The notes: generated by a model from the letters alone, not told the origin. Counted from the first letter of the stretch, positions 48,453 through 58,101 are shown. The stretch: 64,000 nt of DNA from Halobacillus halophilus (GCF_020171985.1 NZ_JAIVAL010000001.1:837023-901022), one strand, 5' to 3'. Numbers and translations: made by a program.

Positions 48453-49094
48453 TTATTTAAAACGTGCGCGGCACCTGTAAATTGGCTGCCCCTTAGATGA
48501 AAACTTCTCCTCATATTCAGTGGGTACATTCAGAGGATCCTCATCGGCATGTAAGTCGACCGACACGTCTTCCAAGATCATTCCGTATTGCGAAAAGCTG
48601 GTTAATGAATATTCGAACAATCCCTTATTATCAGTTTTTAACGTAATTTCACCGCCAGGTACGAGCACTTCTTTATATTGGTCTAGAAATGTATGATAAG
48701 TAAGACGACGCTTCTCGTGCCTGTTTTTCGGCCACGGATCAGAAAAGTTTAAATATATGTGGTCAATTTCATTCTCTCCAAAGAGCTCTCGAAGATCTTT
48801 AGCGTCTTCGTTCACTAATCTTACATTATCTACATCGGCATCTAATACTTTTTTCAGTGCGCCAACTATTACACTTTTTACAAGCTCAATCCCTACAAAA
48901 TTTATATCATTGTGCTGTTTTCCCATACCAGCTATAAATTGGCCTTTTCCTGAACCAATTTCCAGGTGTAAAGGCTCTTTCGGGTTTTTAAATAATTCGC
49001 TCCATTTACCTAACATTTCAAATGGTTCCTGGACAACGATATGATCATGCTCCCTCATGTAGTCATCTGCCCAGGGTTTATTTCTTAATCGCAT
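48453..49094 (-). CDS. trmB: tRNA (guanine-N7-)-methyltransferase
   Basis: 213 residues. SAM motif LEIGSGKGQFIAGMG (near 45), then NFVGIEL and the conserved LNFSDPWPKNRHEKRRLT (near 118) that binds the substrate. It makes m7G46 in tRNA. An in-frame extension to 49145 exists, but the AGGAGGAA site precedes ATG 49094, which gives the family start MRLRNKPWA. Confidence 0.95.
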   Translation of the reverse strand: MRLRNKPWADDYMREHDHIVVQEPFEMLGKWSELFKNPKEPLHLEIGSGKGQFIAGMGKQHNDINFVGIELVKSVIVGALKKVLDADVDNVRLVNEDAKDLRELFGENEIDHIYLNFSDPWPKNRHEKRRLTYHTFLDQYKEVLVPGGEITLKTDNKGLFEYSLTSFSQYGMILEDVSVDLHADEDPLNVPTEYEEKFSSKGQPIYRCRARFK

Positions 49095-49354
49095 AATTAG
49101 ATTCCTCCTCTTATCGTTAAAATCGTACCATGAACAAGCTTCCAATTTAAAGTTTTTATTAAATACGGTGAATTTAGGCGGATTTGTGCCTAATCCCTCT
49201 TATGTTTAACCATGAGGAAGATATATAGCTAAAAAGAGTAAGTTTTTCTTCTAACTGATAAAAATCCTTGAAACAGGGGGTTGGGTTGTAAACGCTTTCT
49301 CATATACCATAATATTTGTGTGATAATAACGGATATTGGAGTGATAATTAATTT

Positions 49355-49522
49355 ATGAAATTGATGAACCAGGTAATTGATCTAACAGTGGTGGCTACTT
49401 TCTCTGTAATGTTCGCTGGATACGCACTATTTGTATACCCTATTGAAAAAATGAACGAGAAAATGAGCACTGAAGTTAAAGAGAAAAAACTAAAATATAC
49501 ACCTACGATTACTGAAGGTTAA
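49355..49522 (+). CDS. Small single-pass membrane protein (55 aa), unknown
   Basis: MKLMNQVIDLTVVATFSVM starts a 55-residue peptide with one TM segment (about 8-28) and a polar Lys/Glu-rich C-terminal half. A GGAGTGAT site lies 13 bases upstream, rather far, and a strong terminator follows 20 bases after the stop. I do not recognise the family. It sits between trmB and ytmP, divergent from trmB. Confidence 0.6.
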   Translation: MKLMNQVIDLTVVATFSVMFAGYALFVYPIEKMNEKMSTEVKEKKLKYTPTITEG

Positions 49523-49541
49523 TATAAAGGAACAAACAAGA

Positions 49542-49582
49542 AAACAAACCGTTGCTGTAAAAGCAACGGTTTGTTTTCTTTT
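49542..49582 (+). terminator. Terminator of the 55-aa gene
   Basis: Stem AACAAACCGTTGC / GCAACGGTTTGTT, then TTCTTTTT. Confidence 0.85.
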
Positions 49583-49607
49583 TGAATCATGAATCCCATC
49601 ACAATTT

Positions 49608-50414
49608 TTATATGATTTTATGTTTATCCATAATTTTCTTAAGTTTCTTTGTGCGAATAGAAGCTTCGTCGTACTCTCCTCTCATCTGGTGCCACTGAAT
49701 AAAAGCAAGTGCCTGAGATATAGAGTACCATATCATCCGCTCGAATAAATGTGTATCAGGATCGATTCCATACTCTTTCAACCAATGATGCCAGTTTTCT
49801 TCTGGTATATAGGAGAAGAGCATCATACCTAAATCAAGAGCAGGATCTGCAACCATTGCATTATCCCAGTCAATCAGATAAAGCTGGTCATAAGAAGAGA
49901 GCAGCCAATTATTATGATTCGTATCACAGTGACAAACCACATGGAAATCATGTATTACATCGTCCACTCTATATTCCAGAAACTGAATCGCCTGATGAAT
50001 ATTGAGTTTAGGTGCAACTTCGTCAAGAACCCGCTGATTCTCCTTTAGGTCCTTCAACACCTCATGTGGGGTCAGAGGAGTCTTTCCTAACCGCATCAGC
50101 ATATCCAGAAGCTCTGTCGAGTGGTGAATTTTGCTTAACAGGGCGGCTACTCGAGGATGTTTCATTTCTTCTGGGTTTAACTCGCGTCCTTCCAACCACT
50201 CTTGGGCAGTGATGACATCCCCATTTTCTAACCGCTTGGTCCATACAAGCTTGGGTACAATTCCCTCGGCAGAAAGCACAGCAAGAAACGGAGACGAATT
50301 TCTTTTTAGAAATAAACGTTTCCCTTCGGTTTGGGCATAATATGCTTCTCCAGTGGATCCTCCTGCTGGTGTTACCGTCCAATCATTACCAAGTATATGT
50401 TCCAACCAATTCAC
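49608..50414 (-). CDS. ytmP: YtmP, phosphotransferase/choline-kinase-like protein
   Basis: About 268 residues of the APH/ChoK fold. The phosphate loop is TPAGGSTGEAYY; catalytic region VVCHCDTNHNNWLL has His-Cys-Asp where most members have HGD; the metal-binding motif is YLIDWDNAMVADPALDLG. A cytosolic small-molecule kinase of unknown substrate. A GTG start at 50414 is spaced correctly from GAGG; a TTG at 50420 is possible. Confidence 0.85.
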   Translation of the reverse strand: MNWLEHILGNDWTVTPAGGSTGEAYYAQTEGKRLFLKRNSSPFLAVLSAEGIVPKLVWTKRLENGDVITAQEWLEGRELNPEEMKHPRVAALLSKIHHSTELLDMLMRLGKTPLTPHEVLKDLKENQRVLDEVAPKLNIHQAIQFLEYRVDDVIHDFHVVCHCDTNHNNWLLSSYDQLYLIDWDNAMVADPALDLGMMLFSYIPEENWHHWLKEYGIDPDTHLFERMIWYSISQALAFIQWHQMRGEYDEASIRTKKLKKIMDKHKII

Positions 50415-50561
50415 CTTCAATTCCTCAAATCTGCCTTTGATTATACTTCTTTCAGTATATCGTACTTTAGGACCGTTCCAAAGTCTTTAAAATGATCTAA
50501 AAAAGAGTTACCTTAAATTAGATTAACTCATTGCTCTACATACTTTCAAGAAATATCTATT

Positions 50562-51497
50562 TTATCCTACAAAAATCGACCTTTCGGAAGGACTCTTTTC
50601 TATATAACACTCAAAACACTCGCCACTCTGGCCATCTACTTGAAAAGGTAACGGTTCAGATGAAGAGATGTGAATGTTTCTCCCTTCCCACTCCTGTACT
50701 TCTTTTCGTTGAATGTGTTGTCCAGTAAATACCATTTTAAATAACGCCAGTATTTTCCATTTAGAGATGGGTTCTACGATGATGATATGAAAAGTTGGTT
50801 TTTCAATACTTGCGTTAGGAGCAATTTTCATTCCTCCTCCGTAGTAAGGGTGGTTTGTAATCGTAACCATAGTGGCTTGTTTACATTCGATCTTTCTACC
50901 ATCAATTCTTAAATCTATTGATATAGGATTTAATCGAGGTAAAACTTTTAGCAAAGCCAGCGGATAAATGAATGATGTAATTCGAAAGAACTTGGTCCAT
51001 TTACGAAAAGCGGGTTTATTGACCTCTTCCACTATTAGCCCCTCCATACCAAATCCAATACTATTCAAAAAAGAGCGCTGTTTTGCTGCCTCCCCGTCAT
51101 TAGATGTGAATATACCTGTACGGATTCTATGAAACTTTGGGTCCTGAACCATCTTGCGAAATAACAAGACGCCCTCTGCAACCTGTCCTATGCCTCTAGC
51201 GAAATCATTCCCAGCTCCAACTGGAATAAAACCAATAGGAAGATCAGGATAATGCTGCACTCCATTTATTACCTCATGAAGGGTACCATCTCCTCCGATG
51301 ACAATAACGTAACTTAAGAAGTCTTGATAACGAGCACACAGATCCCCTGCCAGTTTTTCTGCATGACCTGGATAAACAGTAAAATGAGCTTGAAAATTAT
51401 TTCTCTGATTCTGATATAAAGGATCATTTTGAATGCTGGTAAATAACCTCTCTGCCTTACCATGACCTGCTTCTGGGTTAATGATAAGCACAAACAT
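50562..51497 (-). CDS. ytlR: YtlR, diacylglycerol/sphingosine kinase-like lipid kinase
   Basis: 311 residues, DAGK catalytic domain. VIGGDGTLHEVINGV (near 77) and GFIPVGAGNDFARGIG (near 95) are the nucleotide-binding signatures of the DagK/YegS family. The substrate lipid is unknown; B. subtilis YtlR is a DgkB paralogue. AGGAGA site. Divergent from the EAL gene. Confidence 0.92.
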   Translation of the reverse strand: MFVLIINPEAGHGKAERLFTSIQNDPLYQNQRNNFQAHFTVYPGHAEKLAGDLCARYQDFLSYVIVIGGDGTLHEVINGVQHYPDLPIGFIPVGAGNDFARGIGQVAEGVLLFRKMVQDPKFHRIRTGIFTSNDGEAAKQRSFLNSIGFGMEGLIVEEVNKPAFRKWTKFFRITSFIYPLALLKVLPRLNPISIDLRIDGRKIECKQATMVTITNHPYYGGGMKIAPNASIEKPTFHIIIVEPISKWKILALFKMVFTGQHIQRKEVQEWEGRNIHISSSEPLPFQVDGQSGECFECYIEKSPSERSIFVG

Positions 51498-51581
51498 ATG
51501 ACATTTCTCCTATTCAAAAAGATAAATTACTTAAAAAAGTGGTAATATTATATTATAATACCATCAAAGAGGAGGGGCTAT

Positions 51582-52604
51582 ATGTCGAAGGACTGTCAAT
51601 TTTGCGGTACAAATTTCCTGATTCCAGAAAGCGGATCTATCGTGTTAAATCAGAAAAAATCATTCAAACCAATGCAGCTTTTTGTAAGTCATGAAGATGA
51701 AGAAACCATTATTTATAGGTATCATTCAAAAAAAGAACTAAAATCTTCCTTAAGAGGCTTGCTTTCATCTGCGCCCACAGCCACTACCAAAGACTGGATG
51801 CATATTTTAAATTTAGATTCAACCCAGTCTTTTCCAATTTCCATTCAGCACCTATATGAAAGATTAAATAAACCCGAATTAGGAGAGATTATTCAGCATG
51901 GTAGGTTCACATCACACTTACAGCCCATCGTAGATATGAAAGTTGATGAAATTTATGGATATGAATCCTTACTCCGCACAGAAGGTGAGCACGTAAATCC
52001 AGCCGAATTATTTTCCTATGCTCAGCGATCTGGTCTACAATCTTTGCTTGACCAAAAGGCTCGCCGGACTGCTGTAAAAGCAAAATCGAATTTTCTCCAG
52101 AAGGGCCAGAAAATTTTTATTAATTTTCTACCTTCCACCATCTATGTTCCTGAATTCTGCCTGCAACATACGTTCCAAATAGTGAAAGAGTTTAACATTG
52201 ACCCTTCCGATTTAGTATTTGAAGTGGTTGAAACCGAAAAAATCACGAATGTAGGGCATTTAAAGTCAATCTTAGATACATACAAAACGTCTGGGATGAA
52301 AGTTGCGTTGGACGACGTAGGGGCGGGATACAGTACACTCGAGATGTTAAGTTTATTAAAGCCTGACTACTTAAAAATCGACCGTTCCTATATTCATAAT
52401 TGTCATGAGGATTTGACCAGTCAAGATTTTCTATATCAAGTCATGAGTCGTGCTTCAAACTTAGGTATTAAAGTTTTGGCAGAAGGAATCGAAACAAGAA
52501 ATGAATGGAACTGGTTACGTGAACTTGGCGTTGACTATGGACAAGGATACTTCATAGGTAAGCCTGCGCGTTTTCCTAAAGAAACCATTAACCTTCTTCC
52601 TTAA
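51582..52604 (+). CDS. EAL-domain protein with an uncharacterised N-terminal region
   Basis: 340 residues. The first ~105 residues have no recognised domain but contain a CQFC pair at residues 5-8. The EAL domain follows with the catalytic set: ESL for EAL (Glu128), Asn181, EVVE (Glu214/217), ALDDVG (Asp244-245), LKID (Lys265), LAEGIE (Glu301) and Gln321. A c-di-GMP phosphodiesterase is the natural expectation. No GGDEF, PAS or TM segment. GAGGAGGGG site. Its last 17 bases overlap the 3' end of the minus-strand ytlQ-like gene. Confidence 0.88.
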   Translation: MSKDCQFCGTNFLIPESGSIVLNQKKSFKPMQLFVSHEDEETIIYRYHSKKELKSSLRGLLSSAPTATTKDWMHILNLDSTQSFPISIQHLYERLNKPELGEIIQHGRFTSHLQPIVDMKVDEIYGYESLLRTEGEHVNPAELFSYAQRSGLQSLLDQKARRTAVKAKSNFLQKGQKIFINFLPSTIYVPEFCLQHTFQIVKEFNIDPSDLVFEVVETEKITNVGHLKSILDTYKTSGMKVALDDVGAGYSTLEMLSLLKPDYLKIDRSYIHNCHEDLTSQDFLYQVMSRASNLGIKVLAEGIETRNEWNWLRELGVDYGQGYFIGKPARFPKETINLLP

Positions 52605-53508
52605 CTTCCTCCTCGGTATCCCAAGCGGGTCGTTTGAAGGACGTAGTTTGACAATGCTTCAAAAGCGCTTCTGCCGTTTTCAGCTGCTTATGTTTCAACG
52701 GGGATGTTATACTCCGCTTGTTATACATCCACTCTTCGTATCTTTGCTTATCAACAAAATCTGTATCGTATGGCTCCTGGAAGGAATGAAAAGTTAAATC
52801 AGGAGCTAATACGACCTTACGCAAAGGAAATTCAATTTCGTATGTTTTCAATACACTTTTGACAAACGTTTCCGTACGTTTTAATGATAGTAATGGATTC
52901 ATAACTTTATAGCTGCCTTCCTTATTTAACGCATGCCAACTATGATCTGAAGAAGGCAGGATATTCTCAGATCCTGGGAGTTCCAAATAGGTAATGATTT
53001 CTATGCCAAGGGGACCAATAAGTATAACTTCGGATTCCATGGTTGCTTTCCGTACTTTAACTACAGGATGATACATAATAAAGTAAGTATCAGGAAATCT
53101 CTGTAGAAAAAACTTAAGTTTTTCATCTTTCTGATAGGTTCTGTCTAAAAAAGATTTTTCCTGCACTGTGGTAGAGGCCCATTGCAGTTGAAAGGAAATC
53201 AGTTCATTTAAGAAATTCTGCTTTACCTCCTGAATTGTCTCAAGCGGCGGAGTTTCATTTTTTATAAGCAACTCTTTTTCATGTTTTTCATTTCCTTTAA
53301 GACGGGATAAAAGTCTTCTCCACCCTAGCTGAGGCTTTTTTTCAGGTTCGATTTCTTTTTCTTCTTTCTTTTCAAGTCTACCCTGTTCAAATGCTCGCTT
53401 CGTCTTATTCCAGTTTTCTTTTTTTAACTCTATAAATTGTCTGGAATACTGGAAGATATCCGTTTCATATCTGGAAATATAATCTAGCAGTTTAATTAAT
53501 TGACCCAC
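52588..53508 (-). CDS. ytlQ: YtlQ-like protein, function unknown
   Basis: 306 residues, soluble. A Lys/Glu-rich segment (about 30-80) follows the N-terminus; a beta-rich core (FIMYHPVVKVRKATMESEVILIGPLGIEIITYLEL) resembles the NERD/nuclease-like fold only loosely. I assign it to the ytlQ position by synteny (ytlR-ytlQ-ytlP). GTG start 53508 behind GGAGGTGA. Its 3' end converges on the EAL gene with a 17-bp overlap; 14 bases separate it from thpR. Confidence 0.65.
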   Translation of the reverse strand: MGQLIKLLDYISRYETDIFQYSRQFIELKKENWNKTKRAFEQGRLEKKEEKEIEPEKKPQLGWRRLLSRLKGNEKHEKELLIKNETPPLETIQEVKQNFLNELISFQLQWASTTVQEKSFLDRTYQKDEKLKFFLQRFPDTYFIMYHPVVKVRKATMESEVILIGPLGIEIITYLELPGSENILPSSDHSWHALNKEGSYKVMNPLLSLKRTETFVKSVLKTYEIEFPLRKVVLAPDLTFHSFQEPYDTDFVDKQRYEEWMYNKRSITSPLKHKQLKTAEALLKHCQTTSFKRPAWDTEEEVKEEG

Positions 53509-53522
53509 TTTTTCACCTCCAC

Positions 53523-54071
53523 TTATAAGTCAAATTTTGCCACCGGTTCATATTTGGGATGCTGGGCAGGATGAATACGAAAAAGATAAATATGATCCAC
53601 TTTCATTGAATACACCTCGTCAAAAACGCTGGAATATTCCTCTTTTGATAATGGAGAGTCACCTTCCGCATTCTTTTTAGCCAACGTGATATGTGGATGA
53701 AATTTTCTATTTTCCTTTTTGAATCCAAATTGTTCACCTGTACGATCGACCTGATCTTTTATCATTAGAAGTGGAGTTTTAGTTTCAACCTCAGCATAGA
53801 ACACTCGCGGTTTAATAGGCTTCCCGAAATAGCCTGCTGGACCAACCTTTAAGGTAAAAGCTTCCGGCCATTCCTGTTTCTTAAGCTCCTTTAGGTAAGC
53901 ATTAATTACTTCATCGGAAGATCCTCCTAAAAACTTTATGGTAATGTGTAAGTCATCTGGATTAGTCCATACTTTATAATCCATTGATTTAGAAAGGATC
54001 TGCTGCCATTCTTTAAACTGCCTTTTCACGTGAGGGGAAGCTTTAATTCCAAAAAAATAGTGTGCACTCAT
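53523..54071 (-). CDS. thpR: RNA 2',3'-cyclic phosphodiesterase ThpR (YtlP)
   Basis: 182 residues of the 2H phosphoesterase superfamily. Two H-x-T motifs: LHITIKFLGG (His42, Thr44) and FHPHITLAKK in the C-terminal half. It hydrolyses 2',3'-cyclic phosphodiesters on RNA. ATG 54071 overlaps the MFS gene stop (ATGA) behind AAGGAGTC; the in-frame start 11 codons upstream is not supported. Confidence 0.9.
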   Translation of the reverse strand: MSAHYFFGIKASPHVKRQFKEWQQILSKSMDYKVWTNPDDLHITIKFLGGSSDEVINAYLKELKKQEWPEAFTLKVGPAGYFGKPIKPRVFYAEVETKTPLLMIKDQVDRTGEQFGFKKENRKFHPHITLAKKNAEGDSPLSKEEYSSVFDEVYSMKVDHIYLFRIHPAQHPKYEPVAKFDL

Positions 54072-55249
54072 CCTAATGACTCCTTCATTAAATTTGGTGT
54101 CCATTTCTTAACCACGGTTACTAATGAGATCCCGAACAATGTCATAACGGAGAAGAACCCGTACATCCCTGCAGTACTCCAAATATCGATCATAACGCCT
54201 CCTGTAAAGGTAAAGAAGGCATTCCCCAGACCATTACCCACTGCTGAGTATAGACCAACAGCTGTAGCCCGTACCTCTGGAGGGGCCAGTTGTCTGACTA
54301 AAATCAAGGCAGCTGGTATATAAAGACCTACAGAGATTCCCTGCACGATGGTTGTAGCGTACACTAGTTCACTTGATGGCTCAAAAAAATATAAAAGCCA
54401 GCGACTGCATGATACTAGAGCACTTAACGAGATAACATTTAAGACTCCCATACTACGGATGACCTTCTGGGAATATTTCATAAAAGGCGCCTCACTCCCT
54501 GCTGCCAGCAGGAAAGCAATGCCTACTCCGGATAGTGTACCTCCTACTGATAAAATAAACGTTCCGAAATAATAGTTATTTGCCAGCACTGGACCAAAAA
54601 TAAAAAAGTTAGAAACGAGGAACAACATGAACGGTTTTTGTTTCAGCAAAACCTTTAATCCAGCTCGGAACGAAACGGATACTTCATCAGATCGTCTTGG
54701 AAATTGAATTAATGCAATCAAGGCCAGGAGTAACCCAAATGAAAAGAAATAGAAGATCCAATTAAGAGACCCTGTCAAATCGGTTACACGGCCAAGGATG
54801 AATACGGATAGGGCAAACCCTATGGCTCCCCATAATCGTATATTTCCATATTCCTTCCCCTTGGAGTGAACAAAGTTCAAGGATAAACTGTCTGATAGCG
54901 GTACAATGCCGGATTGAAAGATGGCAATAGAAATAATGCCGACTAACAAAAAAGGAAATAACTGCATAAACGGATAAAATAAACCAAGTATAGATGCCAT
55001 AATAGAAGCGATTATTAAAAGACGCTTAGGCCTTCTTGTATAATCACTAATCATTCCCCACACTGGCTGGACAAAAATAGTAACAAGTGGCAATGCTGCT
55101 ATAACGATACCTATCTGGGTGTGGTTCAGCCCTTTTTCCTCTTCTAAGAAAACCGATAATAACGGAAAAAGGGAACCGAAGGAGAAGAATGCAAAGAAAT
55201 AAAAAAGCTGGATATAACGATACGTTTTTTCAATTGAGGGCTTTATCAT
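54068..55249 (-). CDS. MFS transporter (YtkP-position, PPP/LacY-like)
   Basis: 393 residues, twelve TM segments. FAFFSFGSLFPLLSVFLEEEKGLNHTQIG and VWGMISDYTRRPKR (MFS loop 2-3 signature) are typical; GNIRLWGAIGFALSVFILG resembles the MFS_1-like LacY/NHS group. Substrate unknown. An in-frame extension to 55312 overlaps pepV; ATG 55249 with AAGAGG is preferred. The last codons overlap thpR. Confidence 0.87.
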   Translation of the reverse strand: MIKPSIEKTYRYIQLFYFFAFFSFGSLFPLLSVFLEEEKGLNHTQIGIVIAALPLVTIFVQPVWGMISDYTRRPKRLLIIASIMASILGLFYPFMQLFPFLLVGIISIAIFQSGIVPLSDSLSLNFVHSKGKEYGNIRLWGAIGFALSVFILGRVTDLTGSLNWIFYFFSFGLLLALIALIQFPRRSDEVSVSFRAGLKVLLKQKPFMLFLVSNFFIFGPVLANNYYFGTFILSVGGTLSGVGIAFLLAAGSEAPFMKYSQKVIRSMGVLNVISLSALVSCSRWLLYFFEPSSELVYATTIVQGISVGLYIPAALILVRQLAPPEVRATAVGLYSAVGNGLGNAFFTFTGGVMIDIWSTAGMYGFFSVMTLFGISLVTVVKKWTPNLMKESLG

Positions 55250-55271
55250 TAAAATAACCTCTTCTGGCTCT

Positions 55272-56660
55272 TCATTTAGCCAGTTCGTAAATAGAGGCTG
55301 CATAAATCTCAACAGCTTTCTTCATGTCAGCGAGTCTGACATGCTCATCCTTTTGATGGGCTGTATCTGGACTGTCCGGAAACATTGCGCCAAATGCTAC
55401 ACCGGCCTGAAGAGAGCGAGCGTATGTAGCACCCCCGATTGATACAGCTGTGTCATTTTTTCCTGCTGCCTTATTATAGACCCGCAAAAGAGTTTCCAAA
55501 AATGGATGGTTCTTTTCCATGTATAATGCTTTTAAATGATCGTATAATTCAAAGGTTCCACTATTTTTCTCAGCATAACTTTGAAGTGTAGATATTATTT
55601 CGTCCCCATCAGCTGTAACCGGGTATCTAATGTTCACCCCGAGTATTAAAGAACCATTAGATTGGATGGTGAGAGAACCCAGATTACTAGTAAGTGCGCC
55701 AGACTCCTCATCTGATTGTTTAAGAAGAAGACCACTTCCATCACTCTGATTAAAACCTTCCGTGATTTCTTTAAGCATTTGCTTCCATTCTGAATGAATA
55801 GGAAGGGTAAGCAAGTAGTTGAGCAGCTCGATAATTGCGTTCACACCAGCTTCCGGCTTACTGGCATGAGCAGCTTCTCCATTAAATGTAATCGTATAAG
55901 TTTCTTCAACTTTATCAACAGAAGCGTTAATTTTACGCTCTTCCGAGTACCTATTTACGTGAGTTTCCAAGTCTTCTTTAGAACGTATCACCGCTGTGGC
56001 TTGATCAGGAACCATATTCAAGCGGTCTCCTCCCCTTAGACTGACGAACTCTACTGCAGGTATTTCATGCCCGCTGAGACAAGGAGCAGGAAAAGTGATA
56101 TAGCTATCCAGTAATCCTTTCTCAGCATATATAACTGGAAAGGAGGCGTCTGGAGAGAATCCGAAAGTAGGCATTTCCTCCTTTTTAAAATAATATTCCA
56201 TCCCTTTCCAGTCCCTTTCTTCATCTGTACCCAGGATAAGTCTGATACGTTTGTTAGGTTTAAACCCTTTATCTTTAAGTATTTTCATTGCTATATAGGC
56301 GGCCATGACTGGTCCTTTGTCATCCTGAGCTCCTCGTGCGAATAAACAATTATCTCTAATAGTTGGCTCGAAAGGGGGAGTTGTCCAGTCATTCGCGGCG
56401 GGGACTACGTCCAGATGGCCGAGAATTCCCAGTAATTCTTCTCCTTCACCAAATTCGATATGGGCAGCGTGCCCATCGATATTTTTAGTGAGAAAACCAT
56501 CTTTCTGAGCTATGTTAAGCATAGTTTCCAACACATCATGGATTGGCTTACCATATGGATATTCTTCACAATCCTCGTACACACTTGGAATTCTAAGAAT
56601 CTGAGACAACTTTGTGACAAATTCCTCTTCGTACATACCACTCATTTTTTTAAAATCCAT
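55272..56660 (-). CDS. pepV: Dipeptidase PepV (YtjP)
   Basis: 462 residues of M20 metallopeptidase. Metal-site motifs are GHLDVVPAANDW (near 80), ARGAQDDKGPVMAAY (near 110) and GTDEERDWKGMEYY (near 145). It hydrolyses dipeptides in the cytoplasm. The start ATG shares a base with the stop of the K+ channel gene (TAATG). Confidence 0.94.
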   Translation of the reverse strand: MDFKKMSGMYEEEFVTKLSQILRIPSVYEDCEEYPYGKPIHDVLETMLNIAQKDGFLTKNIDGHAAHIEFGEGEELLGILGHLDVVPAANDWTTPPFEPTIRDNCLFARGAQDDKGPVMAAYIAMKILKDKGFKPNKRIRLILGTDEERDWKGMEYYFKKEEMPTFGFSPDASFPVIYAEKGLLDSYITFPAPCLSGHEIPAVEFVSLRGGDRLNMVPDQATAVIRSKEDLETHVNRYSEERKINASVDKVEETYTITFNGEAAHASKPEAGVNAIIELLNYLLTLPIHSEWKQMLKEITEGFNQSDGSGLLLKQSDEESGALTSNLGSLTIQSNGSLILGVNIRYPVTADGDEIISTLQSYAEKNSGTFELYDHLKALYMEKNHPFLETLLRVYNKAAGKNDTAVSIGGATYARSLQAGVAFGAMFPDSPDTAHQKDEHVRLADMKKAVEIYAASIYELAK

Positions 56661-57682
56661 TAAGATGATCCACCTTTTATAATTTTCTTGTAAACATCGT
56701 CATTGCAAATCGCATACAATTCAGCATTTTCCGGTATGGTTTCGTTTAATTTACGATTAATAGACAAGTCCTGTCGATCCGCAATGAGAGTTGCTCCTTC
56801 ACCCAGTAATTCTTGAAAAGCGTCTCTATATATCTTCCAGTGGGTTCTCATAGGGATATGGTATAGATCCTCTCCGACAGATCTCTTCAAAAGCTGACCA
56901 TAAATTTCAGAAACCCCTTTTCTGAAAGCTGAGCGAACGGCAAGTGAAGAGATCGTCTCGTTTGAGAGGATAAATTCATCAACATGGATATGTTTAAAGT
57001 TTTTAATATGTTTTTCATCCATAATTTCTACAATGGTATGGACTTCCTTAGCAATCGACTCAATAGAGGAGGCAATTAATAATGTCTGTCCATCAGCTAC
57101 TTGTTCATTACTCAGTTTATCGTTGGCAAAAACTAGAACCGCCTTTGCATGTTTAATATTTGCTTTTTCCAATGTGTCCGTATTAGAAGCTTCCCCTCTT
57201 ACATAGTGAATGTTTTCTTCAAGAAGTGGGGCTTCCTTCAGCTGATCAATGATAATGACTTCAGCTTTAGGATTCGTATCTATAATTTCTTTTATGGCAA
57301 AATCGGCTTTTTGCGACCATCCTATAATGATGAAATGACCGGAATCCTTATACATGATATTACCCTCCAAACGTTTTTTTCTAAATAGAGCCAAGGCGTC
57401 AATAATTTTACTGATCACTACCCCGATAAGTCCGATCCCTATCACGTATAAGCCAATGGCGATTAAACGCCCTCCTACGGTTACAGGAAAGTAATCACCA
57501 TATCCAACTGTAGTTACAGTAGTCATCACCCACCAGAATCCATCAAAAATAGTAGGAAATGTTTCCTTCTCTACTAGCACTATTAAGAAGGAAGATAGTA
57601 TAACCAGCGATGCACTTGATAAAAAAAGCACCGTATTGTTTATTTTCACCATCTTAAGAAATAATTTCCTGAGTATCACCAT
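56660..57682 (-). CDS. Potassium channel with RCK/TrkA-N domain
   Basis: 340 residues: two TM segments around the pore, with selectivity filter TTVGYGD (58-63), then an RCK domain (HFIIIGWSQKADFAIKEII, Rossmann GxGxxxG variant) and a TrkA-C-like end. A plasma-membrane K+ channel related to YugO. ATG 57682 is preceded by AAAGGAGGCGAGG; upstream in-frame codons are unsupported. Translationally coupled to pepV. Confidence 0.9.
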   Translation of the reverse strand: MVILRKLFLKMVKINNTVLFLSSASLVILSSFLIVLVEKETFPTIFDGFWWVMTTVTTVGYGDYFPVTVGGRLIAIGLYVIGIGLIGVVISKIIDALALFRKKRLEGNIMYKDSGHFIIIGWSQKADFAIKEIIDTNPKAEVIIIDQLKEAPLLEENIHYVRGEASNTDTLEKANIKHAKAVLVFANDKLSNEQVADGQTLLIASSIESIAKEVHTIVEIMDEKHIKNFKHIHVDEFILSNETISSLAVRSAFRKGVSEIYGQLLKRSVGEDLYHIPMRTHWKIYRDAFQELLGEGATLIADRQDLSINRKLNETIPENAELYAICNDDVYKKIIKGGSS

Positions 57683-57834
57683 TACCTCGCCTCCTTTTTT
57701 AAGAAGTTGTAAATTTAGTGAATTATCTGTTAAATAAATGTGTTTTTGTAGAAACATCCTTTTTCACTATAGTAGAATGAAACCATCTTCACTGGCACCA
57801 CAAATTCCAAAGATAACGAATAAGGAGTGGTTTT

Positions 57835-58053
57835 TTGAATCATCCATCTTCCCGCATGCTCAATCGAATTAAGGCTGTTTATCTTTTTATAAGAGATCAG
57901 GGAATTGTGACAACGAACGAGCTCGCTGACGAATTCGGAATTACAGATCGAACTATGCAGAGGGATTTAAGCGTTTTGGAATATAACGGGCTGGTATCAA
58001 GTCCTAATCGTGGGAAGTGGACCACTACTAAAAAGAAAGTTAAAACTGGATAA
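57835..58053 (+). CDS. ytzE: YtzE, small DeoR-type HTH protein
   Basis: 72 residues, only the helix-turn-helix of the DeoR family (DQGIVTTNELADEFGITDRTMQRDLSVLEYNGLV). No effector domain. The start is TTG (57835), 7 bases after AAGGAG; the next ATG (57856) is 28 bases from that site. Targets unknown. Shares the terminator at 58061-58098 with ytzG. Confidence 0.85.
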   Translation: MNHPSSRMLNRIKAVYLFIRDQGIVTTNELADEFGITDRTMQRDLSVLEYNGLVSSPNRGKWTTTKKKVKTG

Positions 58054-58060
58054 ATATGTA

Positions 58061-58098
58061 CAAGACCACCCGTTCCTTAGGATCGGGTGGTTTTATTA
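58061..58098. terminator. Bidirectional terminator ytzE / ytzG
   Basis: Stem AGACCACCCG / CGGGTGGTTT with an 11-base loop, followed by TTATT. Confidence 0.8.
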
Positions 58099-58101
58099 TG
58101 A

